This document shows positions 24,848 through 33,128 of a stretch of DNA of 64,000 bases, piece after piece (the stretch's first letter is position 1; each line of letters starts with the position of its first letter). The notes under the pieces were generated by a model. That model was given only the letters and a program-made list of their open reading frames with translations. It ran no database searches and had not been told where the DNA came from. Where the stretch lies: NCBI GenBank assembly GCA_947446645.1, contig CANFHA010000013.1:1-64000 (forward strand), in the 5' to 3' direction. This stretch comes from Chitinophagaceae bacterium. Its GTDB lineage: Bacteria; Bacteroidota; Bacteroidia; Chitinophagales; Chitinophagaceae. Made by a program: the position numbers and the translations under genes.

Positions 24848-26908
24848 ATGTCTCTTACTCAATTAAAGAATTATGCCGAGGGCAAATGGGTTGCCGGAAC
24901 AAAAAACGGCGAAACATTGCACAATGCAGTTACCGGTGATGCCATATACACAGCCAGCAGTGATGGCCTCGACTTTGGTGCCATGATGCAGTATGCACGT
25001 AAAGTAGGTGGGCCCGCATTGCGCAAGCTTACTTTTCAGCAGCGTGGCCGCATGCTCAAAGCGCTGGCCATGTACCTTATGGAGCGCAAAGAATATTTTT
25101 ACACCATCAGTGCTTACACGGGCGCTACTCGTGGAGACTCCTGGGTGGATATAGAAGGCGGTATCGGCAATCTATTTGCCAACGCCAGCCTTCGCCGCCA
25201 GTTTCCTGATGAGCGTTTTTATGTAGATGGCGATACCGCTAAGCTGTCTAAAAACAACACCTTCATTGGCCAGCACATCATGGTGCCGCGCGAGGGGGTG
25301 GCCATACATATTAATGCATTCAACTTCCCGGTATGGGGCATGCTGGAGAAGATTGCAGTAAACCTGCTTGCGGGTGTGCCGGCAATAGTAAAACCCGCTA
25401 CGCTTACATCATATCTTACAGAGGCGGTCTTTGAAGAGATCATTAAGTCTGAGATATTCCCGGCTGGTTCACTGCAGCTTATCTGCGGCTCGGCACGCGG
25501 CATACTCGATCATATAGAGACAGAAGATGTGGTCACCTTCACCGGTTCCGCATCCACGGGGCGTATGCTCAAGTCGCACCCACGCATTCTTTCTGAGGCT
25601 GTTCCGTTCAACATGGAGGCTGATTCGCTCAATTGCTGTATACTCGGTCCTGATGTGCATCCCGGCATGGCCGAGTTCGATATTTTTATTAAGGAAGTAG
25701 TACGTGAAATTACCACCAAGGCAGGACAGAAGTGTACAGCCATTCGCCGCATCATAGTACCTGCCGATAGGGTAGAGGATGTGCAAATAGCACTTGGCAA
25801 GCGTTTGCAAACTACCACCATTGGCGATCCTTCTATCAAAGAGGTGCGCATGGGCCCGCTGGCTGGCATCAGTCAGCGCCAGGAAGTGCGCGAGAAAGTA
25901 CACCAGCTTGCCAAATCACAGCAGATAGTAATAGGCGACCTCGAAAAATTTGAGGTGATAGGTGCAGATAAGGAGAAGGGTGCATTTATGTCCCCACTCA
26001 TATTCCTCAACACTGATCCGTTTAAAAATACGGATTGTCACAACATAGAGGCATTCGGCCCGGTATCTACTATCATACCTTACAACAACCTTGACGAGGC
26101 TATAGAACTGGCACGCATGGGCAAAGGTTCACTGGTAGCATCTGTGATCACGGCCGATGATGATATAGCCAAAGAAATAGTACTGGGCGCGGCCAGCATG
26201 CATGGCCGTATATTGGTGCTTAATGCCGACTGTGCTAAGGAAAGCACAGGCCACGGCTCACCTATGCCATTACTGGTGCATGGCGGCCCGGGCAGGGCCG
26301 GCGGTGGCGAGGAAATGGGCGGCAAGCGTGGTGTGCTGCATTACCTGCAGCGCACAGCTATCCAGGGATCACCCACCACGCTTACCCGCATTACCAATGT
26401 ATACCAGCAGCACGGCAAGCAGCACGAAACAGATGTTCATCCGTTCAAGAAATATTTTGAGGAGCTGGAAATAGGGGAGACCCTTGTTACCGCAAAGCAC
26501 ACCGTTACAGAGGCAGACATTACCAACTTTGCGAACGTAAGCGGCGACAACTTCTACGCCCACATGGATGCTACATCTCTGGAAGGCACCATATTCACCG
26601 GCCGTGTGGCCCATGGCTACTTTGTGCTCTCCAAGGCCGCAGGGCTTTTTGTAGATGCAAAGAAAGGTCCTGTATTGCTTAACTATGGTATAGATGAAGC
26701 CCGCTTCACCAAGCCCGTGTATCCGGGCATGACCATCGGCGTGCGCCTCACCGTAAAAGAAAAAACAGCACAGGAAAAACGCACGCCGGAAGACATAGCC
26801 AAAGGTATAGTTCGCTGGTTGGTTGATGTGTATGACGAGACGGGGGAAACTGTTGCAATTGCCATCATACTCACGATGGTGAAAATGAAGAACCAGGAGG
26901 GAGTTTGA
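24848..26908 (+). CDS. paaZ: Phenylacetate degradation bifunctional protein PaaZ
   Basis: 686 residues from the ATG at 24848; the TTG at 24836 is rejected. N-terminal aldehyde dehydrogenase domain (about 1-510): INAFNFPVWGMLEKIAVNLLAG, VKPATLTSYLTEAVF, FTGSASTGRML, catalytic glutamate in NMEADSLNC and cysteine in AGQKCTAIRRI. C-terminal MaoC-like (R)-hydratase domain (about 530-680) with D..NFYAHMD (GDNFYAHMD). In family terms it opens oxepin-CoA by hydrolysis and oxidises the aldehyde to 3-oxo-5,6-dehydrosuberyl-CoA. The paaABCDE oxygenase genes are not in the window, but an enoyl-CoA hydratase lies 2 kb downstream. Confidence 0.93.
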   Translation: MSLTQLKNYAEGKWVAGTKNGETLHNAVTGDAIYTASSDGLDFGAMMQYARKVGGPALRKLTFQQRGRMLKALAMYLMERKEYFYTISAYTGATRGDSWVDIEGGIGNLFANASLRRQFPDERFYVDGDTAKLSKNNTFIGQHIMVPREGVAIHINAFNFPVWGMLEKIAVNLLAGVPAIVKPATLTSYLTEAVFEEIIKSEIFPAGSLQLICGSARGILDHIETEDVVTFTGSASTGRMLKSHPRILSEAVPFNMEADSLNCCILGPDVHPGMAEFDIFIKEVVREITTKAGQKCTAIRRIIVPADRVEDVQIALGKRLQTTTIGDPSIKEVRMGPLAGISQRQEVREKVHQLAKSQQIVIGDLEKFEVIGADKEKGAFMSPLIFLNTDPFKNTDCHNIEAFGPVSTIIPYNNLDEAIELARMGKGSLVASVITADDDIAKEIVLGAASMHGRILVLNADCAKESTGHGSPMPLLVHGGPGRAGGGEEMGGKRGVLHYLQRTAIQGSPTTLTRITNVYQQHGKQHETDVHPFKKYFEELEIGETLVTAKHTVTEADITNFANVSGDNFYAHMDATSLEGTIFTGRVAHGYFVLSKAAGLFVDAKKGPVLLNYGIDEARFTKPVYPGMTIGVRLTVKEKTAQEKRTPEDIAKGIVRWLVDVYDETGETVAIAIILTMVKMKNQEGV

Positions 26909-26912
26909 TAAA

Positions 26913-27433
26913 ATGATGGCAGCTTTGAAGGAATATAGCCATTTGACCCGCATGATGATCGTCTTTGAGTCCGTTCCGTATTTTGATATGAACTACTGCG
27001 TCGACTGGGCAATTGAGATGCTTCGATTAAATTATGAAACTCCTAGCTTATTAATTCTAGCAGGTCTCACGAAGCCTGTTGATACCTACGAAGCCAAACC
27101 TTATCTGCGAAACGCGCTAAAGGAGTTGAATTTAAAGCAAAAGACAGGTGATGAAGGCTTGATTACTTACTGTAGTTATCTTGTAAAAGAGATATCACAG
27201 TCGATAAGAGTAAAGGGAAATTTGTATAAGCTTTGTAATTTCTTCACTGATGTCGACTATCCGAAATTCTTAAATGATTTTACCGTCTTTATTATGCTTG
27301 GGATGATTTAAATCGTGGATGTCATCAGTGGTATTGGGATGGGGCAGATATCGCCAACATAGAAACTATTGTGCTCGAAAACGCCGAACAATGGTTGATA
27401 GAATACAAAATGTACTATGAAGACACCATATGA
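26913..27433 (+). pseudogene. Frameshifted hypothetical gene
   Basis: The frame from ATG 26913 runs 132 codons and stops at 27311 (…NDFTVFIMLGMI). Moving to the -1 frame at about 27275-27280 gives a much better continuation, FYRLYYAWDDLNRG, then QWYWDGADIANIETIV, then ENAEQWLIEY, ending at TGA 27433, for about 173 residues in total. The second part reads as a normal tail of the first, so a one-base indel is likely, real or from sequencing. No family identified. It starts 4 bp after paaZ. Confidence 0.6.
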
Positions 27434-27525
27434 AATCTTCGTAGTACCCGCCATTTCTAAGCCTCTGGCACGTGTTTTCCGCTATCGTCGTCCGTACACC
27501 CCAAAGTGCAGCCCTAGTAAAAAAA

Positions 27526-28176
27526 TCATTTTGCCGCATACTTTGCCGGTCCCGCCACATTGCAATTCACCGATCCCGTCAGGGACTTGCTGCCTTTCTC
27601 TCCGGCAACCCATAGTTTGAAGCTGCCCTCCACGTGAGCGCCCGTAGCATTGGTAATGTTTACCTCAGCACTATCTACGCTGTATTTTTGGGTATCATTT
27701 ACAAACGAAATAAAGCTTTGCGCTTCAGCTATTTTGTTTTCTGAGGAGCCTTCGCCTACCGCCTTGCTTTCATTCTTCGCTTTATACACACCAGTACCGC
27801 TCAGCGGACCTATTGCGTTTACTATTGCAAATGATACAGGTAGGTTAGATGCGGGGTTATGATAGATGAGTGTAAACGAAGAATGCTCCGATCCTTTCAG
27901 AATACCGCAATTGTAAAAAAAGCTATCGGTAATGTCTTTAAAGTTTTTGTGTCCTGCCGGTGCAAATCTGCCAGTCGAGTGTTCCTCACTTGTAGTGTCT
28001 TCCATGCTCACGAAAGTTACAATGCCATTCGGTGAAGGAAGTGTATCCCGATAAGTAATACCGTTATCAGATATCGAAATTACATCCACGAGGCCAGTCT
28101 TATTTACGTTAGCCGGTTTACTATTACATGCGGCAAGCAGTAACAGGCACATCACGGGCATTAAGGGTGTTTTCAT
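27526..28176 (-). CDS. Lipoprotein of unknown function
   Basis: 216 residues. Signal and lipobox MKTPLMPVMCLLLLAAC with the acylated cysteine at 17. The mature part is beta-rich (SFTLIYHNPASNLPVSFAIVNA, GVYKAKNESKAVGEGSS, YSVDSAEVNITNATGAHVEGSFKLWV). The last pattern (E.NITN..G..V.GSF..) is usual for small lipid- or ligand-binding Bacteroidota lipoproteins of unknown role. Monocistronic, minus strand. Confidence 0.75.
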   Translation of the reverse strand: MKTPLMPVMCLLLLAACNSKPANVNKTGLVDVISISDNGITYRDTLPSPNGIVTFVSMEDTTSEEHSTGRFAPAGHKNFKDITDSFFYNCGILKGSEHSSFTLIYHNPASNLPVSFAIVNAIGPLSGTGVYKAKNESKAVGEGSSENKIAEAQSFISFVNDTQKYSVDSAEVNITNATGAHVEGSFKLWVAGEKGSKSLTGSVNCNVAGPAKYAAK

Positions 28177-28235
28177 AAAGTCAAGTTTGGTCCCGAAAGT
28201 ATAACGCGGATGTCACAGTATTCAACCAATTAACC

Positions 28236-28925
28236 TTATTTAACAGGATTTAGCTTTGAAGCGGTCTGCCCGTATTCAGTCAATTTTCTTTTAGTGATAG
28301 TTCCTGTAAAATGCCTTCCTACCAATACCTCGTCCCAGCTCAAAGTTTCAGATGCAGGATAGCTGGAAAAGTGATCACGTGCATCGAAATAGAAGGCCCA
28401 GAACAAAGGCTTTTCCACGGCGCTGCCAATTGCGGGCTTCACTGATACGATCGGGGCAATGAAAACAATGCGCATTACAACTTCACCGGTGTTAAGCCAA
28501 AGTGAATCTTCCGTCAGCCGGTATTTGGTCACCGGTGAATTTTTAGTTTTTGCAATTTGCTGCATGCACTCCTCGCGTGAAAGTTTCTTTCGAGGTAACT
28601 GGTCTGATGCTTCCTCTACAGACAACTTGCCGTTTGACACCCCGGCAATGATCACGTCCATAAGGTCATTGCCCTTATTCTTTGCAGCAAAAAGTTCGTT
28701 GTTATTTACTATCTCAATGTCCTCCCACACCCGCACCTTCTTCACGATGTCCTTCTCTGCGATAGGCTTCCACGGTGTATAGTGGCTGCCCGTAGTGCTG
28801 GTTTCCATTTTTGGTTTTGAAGCGATCACCGGTGTTTTGGCCTTGGTGATCTGTGCTGATGCAACATCGCCGGTCAGCAGTAAACCAGCAGCAAATAGTA
28901 TTTTGAATGCGTTTTGGTGGGTCAT
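28236..28925 (-). CDS. GldN-like secreted protein
   Basis: 229 residues from the ATG at 28925; an upstream ATG at 28964 would place extra residues before a good signal peptide (MTHQNAFKILFAAGLLLTGDVASA). The body follows GldN: KKVRVWEDIEIVNNNELFA, then LMDVIIAGVSNGKLSVEEAS, LTEDSLWLNTGEVVMRIVFIAP, PLFWAFYFDARDHFSSYP and LSWDEVLVGRHFTGTI. GldN is a periplasmic part of the T9SS motor/trans-envelope ring with GldK, L and M. Here the gene stands alone, so it may be a second, divergent GldN rather than the main one. Confidence 0.65.
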   Translation of the reverse strand: MTHQNAFKILFAAGLLLTGDVASAQITKAKTPVIASKPKMETSTTGSHYTPWKPIAEKDIVKKVRVWEDIEIVNNNELFAAKNKGNDLMDVIIAGVSNGKLSVEEASDQLPRKKLSREECMQQIAKTKNSPVTKYRLTEDSLWLNTGEVVMRIVFIAPIVSVKPAIGSAVEKPLFWAFYFDARDHFSSYPASETLSWDEVLVGRHFTGTITKRKLTEYGQTASKLNPVK

Positions 28926-28990
28926 AACATATGGTTTGTGAGTAAAAATAGTAAAAATTTTCATTATTTACTTTTAAGCAATTTAGCCCA

Positions 28991-29022
28991 TTTGAATAAA
29001 CTATTATTATCGCTTACTTTTG
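28991..29022 (+). promoter_or_regulatory. Promoter of the enoyl-CoA hydratase gene
   Basis: TTTG at 28991-28994 and TACTTTTG at 29015-29022, 20 bases apart: close to the Bacteroidota consensus. The start codon is 23 bp downstream. Confidence 0.65.
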
Positions 29023-29045
29023 ACAGCCGATAAAATCAAGCACTT

Positions 29046-29819
29046 ATGCGTCATTCCGAAGGTTATGTAAGCCACGAGATACAACATGGTATCGCTACCA
29101 TTGAGTTTTTTCATCCGTCAAGCAATGCGTTGCCCGCTGCCATACTCCACGATCTGGCAAAAACCATAAATGACATGGGGTTAGATCACCGTGTTAAGGT
29201 AATAGTGCTGCGTAGTGCCGGCGAGCGTGCCTTTTGTGCTGGAGCATCCTTCGATGAGCTTATGGCCATTGCTAATGTAGCCGATGGTAAGAAGTTCTTC
29301 AGCGGCTTTGCGAATGTTATTAATGCAATGCGTAAGTGCCATAAGCTTGTTATAGGCCGTGTTCAGGGCAAGGCTGTTGGTGGTGGCGTAGGTATTATCG
29401 CCGCCTGCGATTATGCTATAGCTACAGACGATTCTTCTGTAAAGCTGAGCGAGCTTGCAGTGGGTATCGGTCCTTTCGTTGTTGGCCCGGCGGTTGAGCG
29501 TAAAATAGGTGCCTCCGGCTTCTCTCAGCTGGCGATTGATGCTACCGAGTGGCGCTCTGCCGAATGGGCAAAACGTCACGGTCTGTATTCAGAAGTGCAT
29601 AAAACTGTTCTGGAAGTTGATGATGCAGTAAGTGGTCTCTCTGAGCGACTGGCACACAGCAGTCCGGAGGCTATGGCTGAGCTCAAAAAAATATTCTGGG
29701 TGGGCACCGACAACTGGGATACGCTGCTCGCCGACCGTGCAGGCATTAGTGGCCACCTCGTGCTCAGTACCTTTACCCGCAATGCCATCAACAAATTCAA
29801 GGCAAAGCCAGCTAAATAA
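29046..29819 (+). CDS. Enoyl-CoA hydratase/isomerase family protein
   Basis: 257 residues, normal crotonase length. Oxyanion-hole segments AFCAGASFDEL near residue 61 and GKAVGGGVGIIAACDYAIA near 104, and SELAVGIGPFVVGPAVERKIG near 140 with the glutamate usually needed for hydration. It resembles the PaaG/methylglutaconyl-CoA hydratase branch; the exact substrate cannot be fixed. Its nearness to paaZ suggests a role in phenylacetyl-CoA breakdown. Confidence 0.85.
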   Translation: MRHSEGYVSHEIQHGIATIEFFHPSSNALPAAILHDLAKTINDMGLDHRVKVIVLRSAGERAFCAGASFDELMAIANVADGKKFFSGFANVINAMRKCHKLVIGRVQGKAVGGGVGIIAACDYAIATDDSSVKLSELAVGIGPFVVGPAVERKIGASGFSQLAIDATEWRSAEWAKRHGLYSEVHKTVLEVDDAVSGLSERLAHSSPEAMAELKKIFWVGTDNWDTLLADRAGISGHLVLSTFTRNAINKFKAKPAK

Positions 29820-29841
29820 TTTGTAAGAAAGTTGATTTGTA

Positions 29842-29863
29842 GAGACGGGATGATTCCCGTCTC
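29842..29863 (+). terminator. Palindrome after the hydratase gene
   Basis: GAGACGGGA-TGAT-TCCCGTCTC, a perfect 9-bp stem with a 4-nt loop, no T run. It may be a terminator or a small dispersed hairpin; it lies between convergent genes. Confidence 0.45.
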
Positions 29864-29895
29864 AGGGAGTGCATGTATATAATGCCCTGTCTTCG

Positions 29896-31041
29896 TTATT
29901 TGCTCCCCTTGTGTAGCACCGCCACGTACATACTATCTGCCTTTATCTCTGTGCCGTTTACCAGGCCGGCATGCACCAGTTTCATATCCGGTAGCTTTAG
30001 CAGCTCTGCTACCACACCTTCATTCTCTTTCTTAAATACGGAGCAGGTAATATAAATAAGCCTGCCGCCTTCCTTAAGATGCGAGCACACGTTAGTAGCT
30101 ATTTTCGCCTGCAGTTCAGAAAATTTATTTATAGTCGTCGGGTCAAAGAAATAGAGTTGCTCGGGCGTGCGGGCCCACGTGCCCGATCCGCTGCAGGGTG
30201 CGTCGCAAATAATGTTGTCAAACTCTTTGCTCCCTAGTGCCTTGTCGAGGAGCAGCTGGTCTGCAACGTTTGTTACATGCGCCACCGGAAGCTCCATGCG
30301 GTACAATTTGAACCGGTCTTTAAGGTTGTGGATAATGCTCTCCCGTGCATCTGAAACAGTTAGCCGCACTCCGCTCTCTATATCTTTTAGCAGTAATGAC
30401 TTTCCTCCCGCGCCGCAACAGCAGTCATACCAGAGCTCTTTCTTTTTTGGTGCAAAGAAAGTGCCCGTATGCTGGGAAGATGCATCCTGCACCGCATAGG
30501 TATCAGGCGGCAGCAGCGTATCTATTTTTGCGCCATTGGGCAGCGACAGGCAATTAGGGGTAATAAAGGTAAATGGTATCTGCGCGCCATTCAGCAGGCT
30601 GGTCACCTTGCCTATATCTTTCCGCACACGTATAAACAGGTTAGGCTGCACCAGCATAGACCCCAGCCAGGTCTCTTTATCTATTCCTTCAGAAAGGTCA
30701 ACATCAACCGGGAAAAGAGCATTCAAATTAAGCGAAAATTCCGGTAGCTCGGCTTCGGCTGTCCAGTGCGCCAGCATCTGTTCATTCCCGCATATTTTCA
30801 TGCAAACCCGCACCTGCTCTTCAATCCGCGTTTCGTTATTGTCATCCTGGTTGGTGGAGTCGGGGAGACCAATTCCCTTCTGGCACCTGTACCAGCTATA
30901 GGCCATTGCACTCAGTAGTTTCCGGTCCCTGCTTCCCAGTTTTGGATACTGCCTGAAATAGTTTTTAAGAAAGTGGGCCAGTGGTAAAGTGCCATTGTAT
31001 TGTTCTATAATGGCTCGTATATGTTGCCCTATGTAGCGCAT
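29896..31041 (-). CDS. RsmB/NOP2-family RNA cytosine-5 methyltransferase
   Basis: 381 residues. N-terminal RsmB-like region (LGSRDRKLLSAMAYSWYR), then the SAM domain: LWYDCCCGAGGKSLLL near residue 205, motif IV DNIICDAPCSGSGTWARTPEQL near 277 (catalytic cysteine in PCSGSG) and ITCSVFKKENEGVV near 333 (second cysteine in TCS). The enzyme uses two cysteines to methylate C5 of cytosine in rRNA or tRNA. The substrate position is not predictable. No PUA tail is apparent. Monocistronic. Confidence 0.9.
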   Translation of the reverse strand: MRYIGQHIRAIIEQYNGTLPLAHFLKNYFRQYPKLGSRDRKLLSAMAYSWYRCQKGIGLPDSTNQDDNNETRIEEQVRVCMKICGNEQMLAHWTAEAELPEFSLNLNALFPVDVDLSEGIDKETWLGSMLVQPNLFIRVRKDIGKVTSLLNGAQIPFTFITPNCLSLPNGAKIDTLLPPDTYAVQDASSQHTGTFFAPKKKELWYDCCCGAGGKSLLLKDIESGVRLTVSDARESIIHNLKDRFKLYRMELPVAHVTNVADQLLLDKALGSKEFDNIICDAPCSGSGTWARTPEQLYFFDPTTINKFSELQAKIATNVCSHLKEGGRLIYITCSVFKKENEGVVAELLKLPDMKLVHAGLVNGTEIKADSMYVAVLHKGSK

Positions 31042-31240
31042 GGCCTAAAATTAACGGTTTACCGCCGAGGAAGAAAGTATTCCTTTTGAATTTGCTTTTT
31101 CGTCTGTTACTTTTCACTGGCAAAGTACTGCCGCCACCACAGGCTATGCGGGTTATCTTACGGTGCGCTGCCAATAATATCGCGAGGTATGCCGCAAACA
31201 TTGCGCTGGATCAGTATTTTTATACCTGAACCATTTTAGT

Positions 31241-31939
31241 ATGCGCTTATTATGCCGGTGCTTCTTAATACTTGTCCTTGGCAATTCCGCTCTTTGCTCC
31301 GCACAAAATTGTAAAACAGCAGCAAAAGCTATTACTACTAAAGACGCGCTGCGAAAAGCCATAGAAGACAATCCGGCAAAAAAGCTGGTAGCGCTTAAAG
31401 GTCTGATGCCAGACCTAAGGGTAGATATGCGCTACGCCACTACTAATAATTTCACGCATACCATATTGTACACTCATCCTGTGCCATACCTGCATACAGC
31501 ACCGGCCTATGCGCTGAAATAGGTAGATGAAGCACTGCGTAAAAAAGGTATGGCTATAAAACTATACGATGCCTTTCGCCCATTTGCTGCTACCTGCAGG
31601 ATCTGGCGCCTGGTGCCAGACAAACGATACGCTGCAAACCCGCTGAAAGGCAGCAACCACAACCGCGCCCTTGCAGTTGATCTCACCATCATAGATCTTA
31701 AAATCGGAAAGGAACTGGATATGGGTACCGCATTCGATAGTTTCACGGATACTGCCCATCATTCATTCATACAGTTGCCACCGGCAGTACTTGCCAATCG
31801 CAGGCTGCTCAAAACAACGATGAGAAAATATGGATTCGGTATTGTGCCAGATGAGTGGTGGCACTACCAGTGGCCCAATAACCAGGACTATGAGATCATA
31901 GACCTCTCTTTCGACGACCTGAAGGAATTTGCAGAATAA
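31241..31939 (+). pseudogene. VanX-like D-Ala-D-Ala dipeptidase with in-frame amber stop
   Basis: Signal peptide MRLLCRCFLILVLGNSALCSAQ, then GLMPDLRVDMRYATTNNFT (VanX family start) up to ALK, a TAG at 31520-31522, and in the same frame VDEALRKKGMAIKLYDAFRPF, SNHNRALAVDLTII (zinc H and D) and PDEWWHYQW (catalytic E, zinc H). All catalytic residues lie after the stop. A glutamine (CAG) is usual at the stop position, so one C-to-T change would explain it. Either a recent pseudogene, a sequencing error, or readthrough. The full frame would give 232 residues, the usual length for M15D peptidases. Confidence 0.8.
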
Positions 31940-32015
31940 TGTAGTAGGCTCAGACACCCGTTTATAACTAATGCTAACCGCATTTCTGCCTGGCCCTCAA
32001 GAAGTACTACTCGCG

Positions 32016-32041
32016 GACTTACGACTTACAACTTACGACTT
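32016..32041. repeat. Heptamer repeat around the end of the DUF4340 gene
   Basis: GACTTAC, GACTTAC, AACTTAC, GACTT in tandem, period 7, running into the stop of the minus-strand gene. The unit differs from that before aroB and paaZ. Confidence 0.65.
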
Positions 32042-33127
32042 CTTATGCATCAGCACATTCGTCTTAGAGCGGGATGAGTCATGCGCTGCTGGTGCAGCTG
32101 GGCGCACATTGTCCTTCTGAAAAAACTCGTACGCCTTATGGAAGATATTCCTGAAAGCAAACTGCTGGATCATCACTGTGTCTTTCCCTCCGTTTATTAC
32201 AGCATACAGGCGGTCTGAGTCATAATCATCCGGCACATCCGGATTGGTGGTCGACATGTTCTTACTTCTCTTATTCAGCGCCATCCAATAGATGTCTGCA
32301 TGCTGATGCTGACCATGTATACCGGTCACATCTATGGTAGATTGTTTGGGCGCAGTCTTTATGGTGGTATCCATATCGCTCAGCCCGTTCAGGTAGCCCT
32401 CGCAGTTTACATTGTAAAAGTAGTGCAGGTACACCTTTGCGCGGCGTGAGTTTCGTCCGTCAAGACCTTTCATCAGGCTTTCGTCCGCCTTCACATCTAC
32501 AGAATCGCCGTTCACCGTTATGTCAAACGAATTGATTGGCTTATCTGCATACTGCACAGATATTGTCTTTATTTCAGTTGGTGGAATGTTGAACACCGTG
32601 CGGTCGCGCCAGTCGGTCAGCCTTGTTGTGTATCGCGCGGTTATGTAACCGGTAAAGCCCGGCACCTGCACTACATAGGGCATATGCGCACCTTCCATCA
32701 GCATATTCGTGCCCGTATTGTTTACCGATGCGCCACCTACATAAAACACCTTCATTTTCTCGCCGTTTCTCCGGTACAGCTCCACCTTTATGCCATCTGT
32801 AGACATTGTTTTTACTACCGTTTCATAAGCATTCTTTGTCACCGGGTATAGTGGTGCCTGCTGCGTCAGGGTGGTCATTATCAGCCCCAGGGTGCTTTGT
32901 AGTGCCTTATATTTTTTATCTACTACCCAGCCGGAGTCTGTTCGCTCTACCGTCACCGATTCGCCGTCGTTAGATACAATGAATATCTTACCAATAGCGG
33001 CAGTATCCCTTACCTGGAAACCCGCTTCAGCTTCGCTGTAGGTGCCGGTATGATTGCTGAAAAGAAAATAATAGATGCCGAAGCCCAGCACTGCGAGAAT
33101 AACAAGATATACCAGTGTTTTTCCCAT
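32033..33127 (-). CDS. DUF4340 protein of the gld locus
   Basis: 364 residues. One N-terminal membrane segment (LVYLVILAVLGFGIYYFLF), then a beta-rich extracytoplasmic region: VERTDSGWVVDKKYKALQS near residue 58, VYVGGASVNNTGT near 130, TTRLTDWRDRTVFNIPPTEIKTISVQY near 175. DUF4340 proteins follow ABC-type GldG-like systems in many bacteria. It starts 1 bp after gldG ends and so belongs to the same operon. Confidence 0.85.
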   Translation of the reverse strand: MGKTLVYLVILAVLGFGIYYFLFSNHTGTYSEAEAGFQVRDTAAIGKIFIVSNDGESVTVERTDSGWVVDKKYKALQSTLGLIMTTLTQQAPLYPVTKNAYETVVKTMSTDGIKVELYRRNGEKMKVFYVGGASVNNTGTNMLMEGAHMPYVVQVPGFTGYITARYTTRLTDWRDRTVFNIPPTEIKTISVQYADKPINSFDITVNGDSVDVKADESLMKGLDGRNSRRAKVYLHYFYNVNCEGYLNGLSDMDTTIKTAPKQSTIDVTGIHGQHQHADIYWMALNKRSKNMSTTNPDVPDDYDSDRLYAVINGGKDTVMIQQFAFRNIFHKAYEFFQKDNVRPAAPAAHDSSRSKTNVLMHKKS

Positions 33128-33128
33128 C

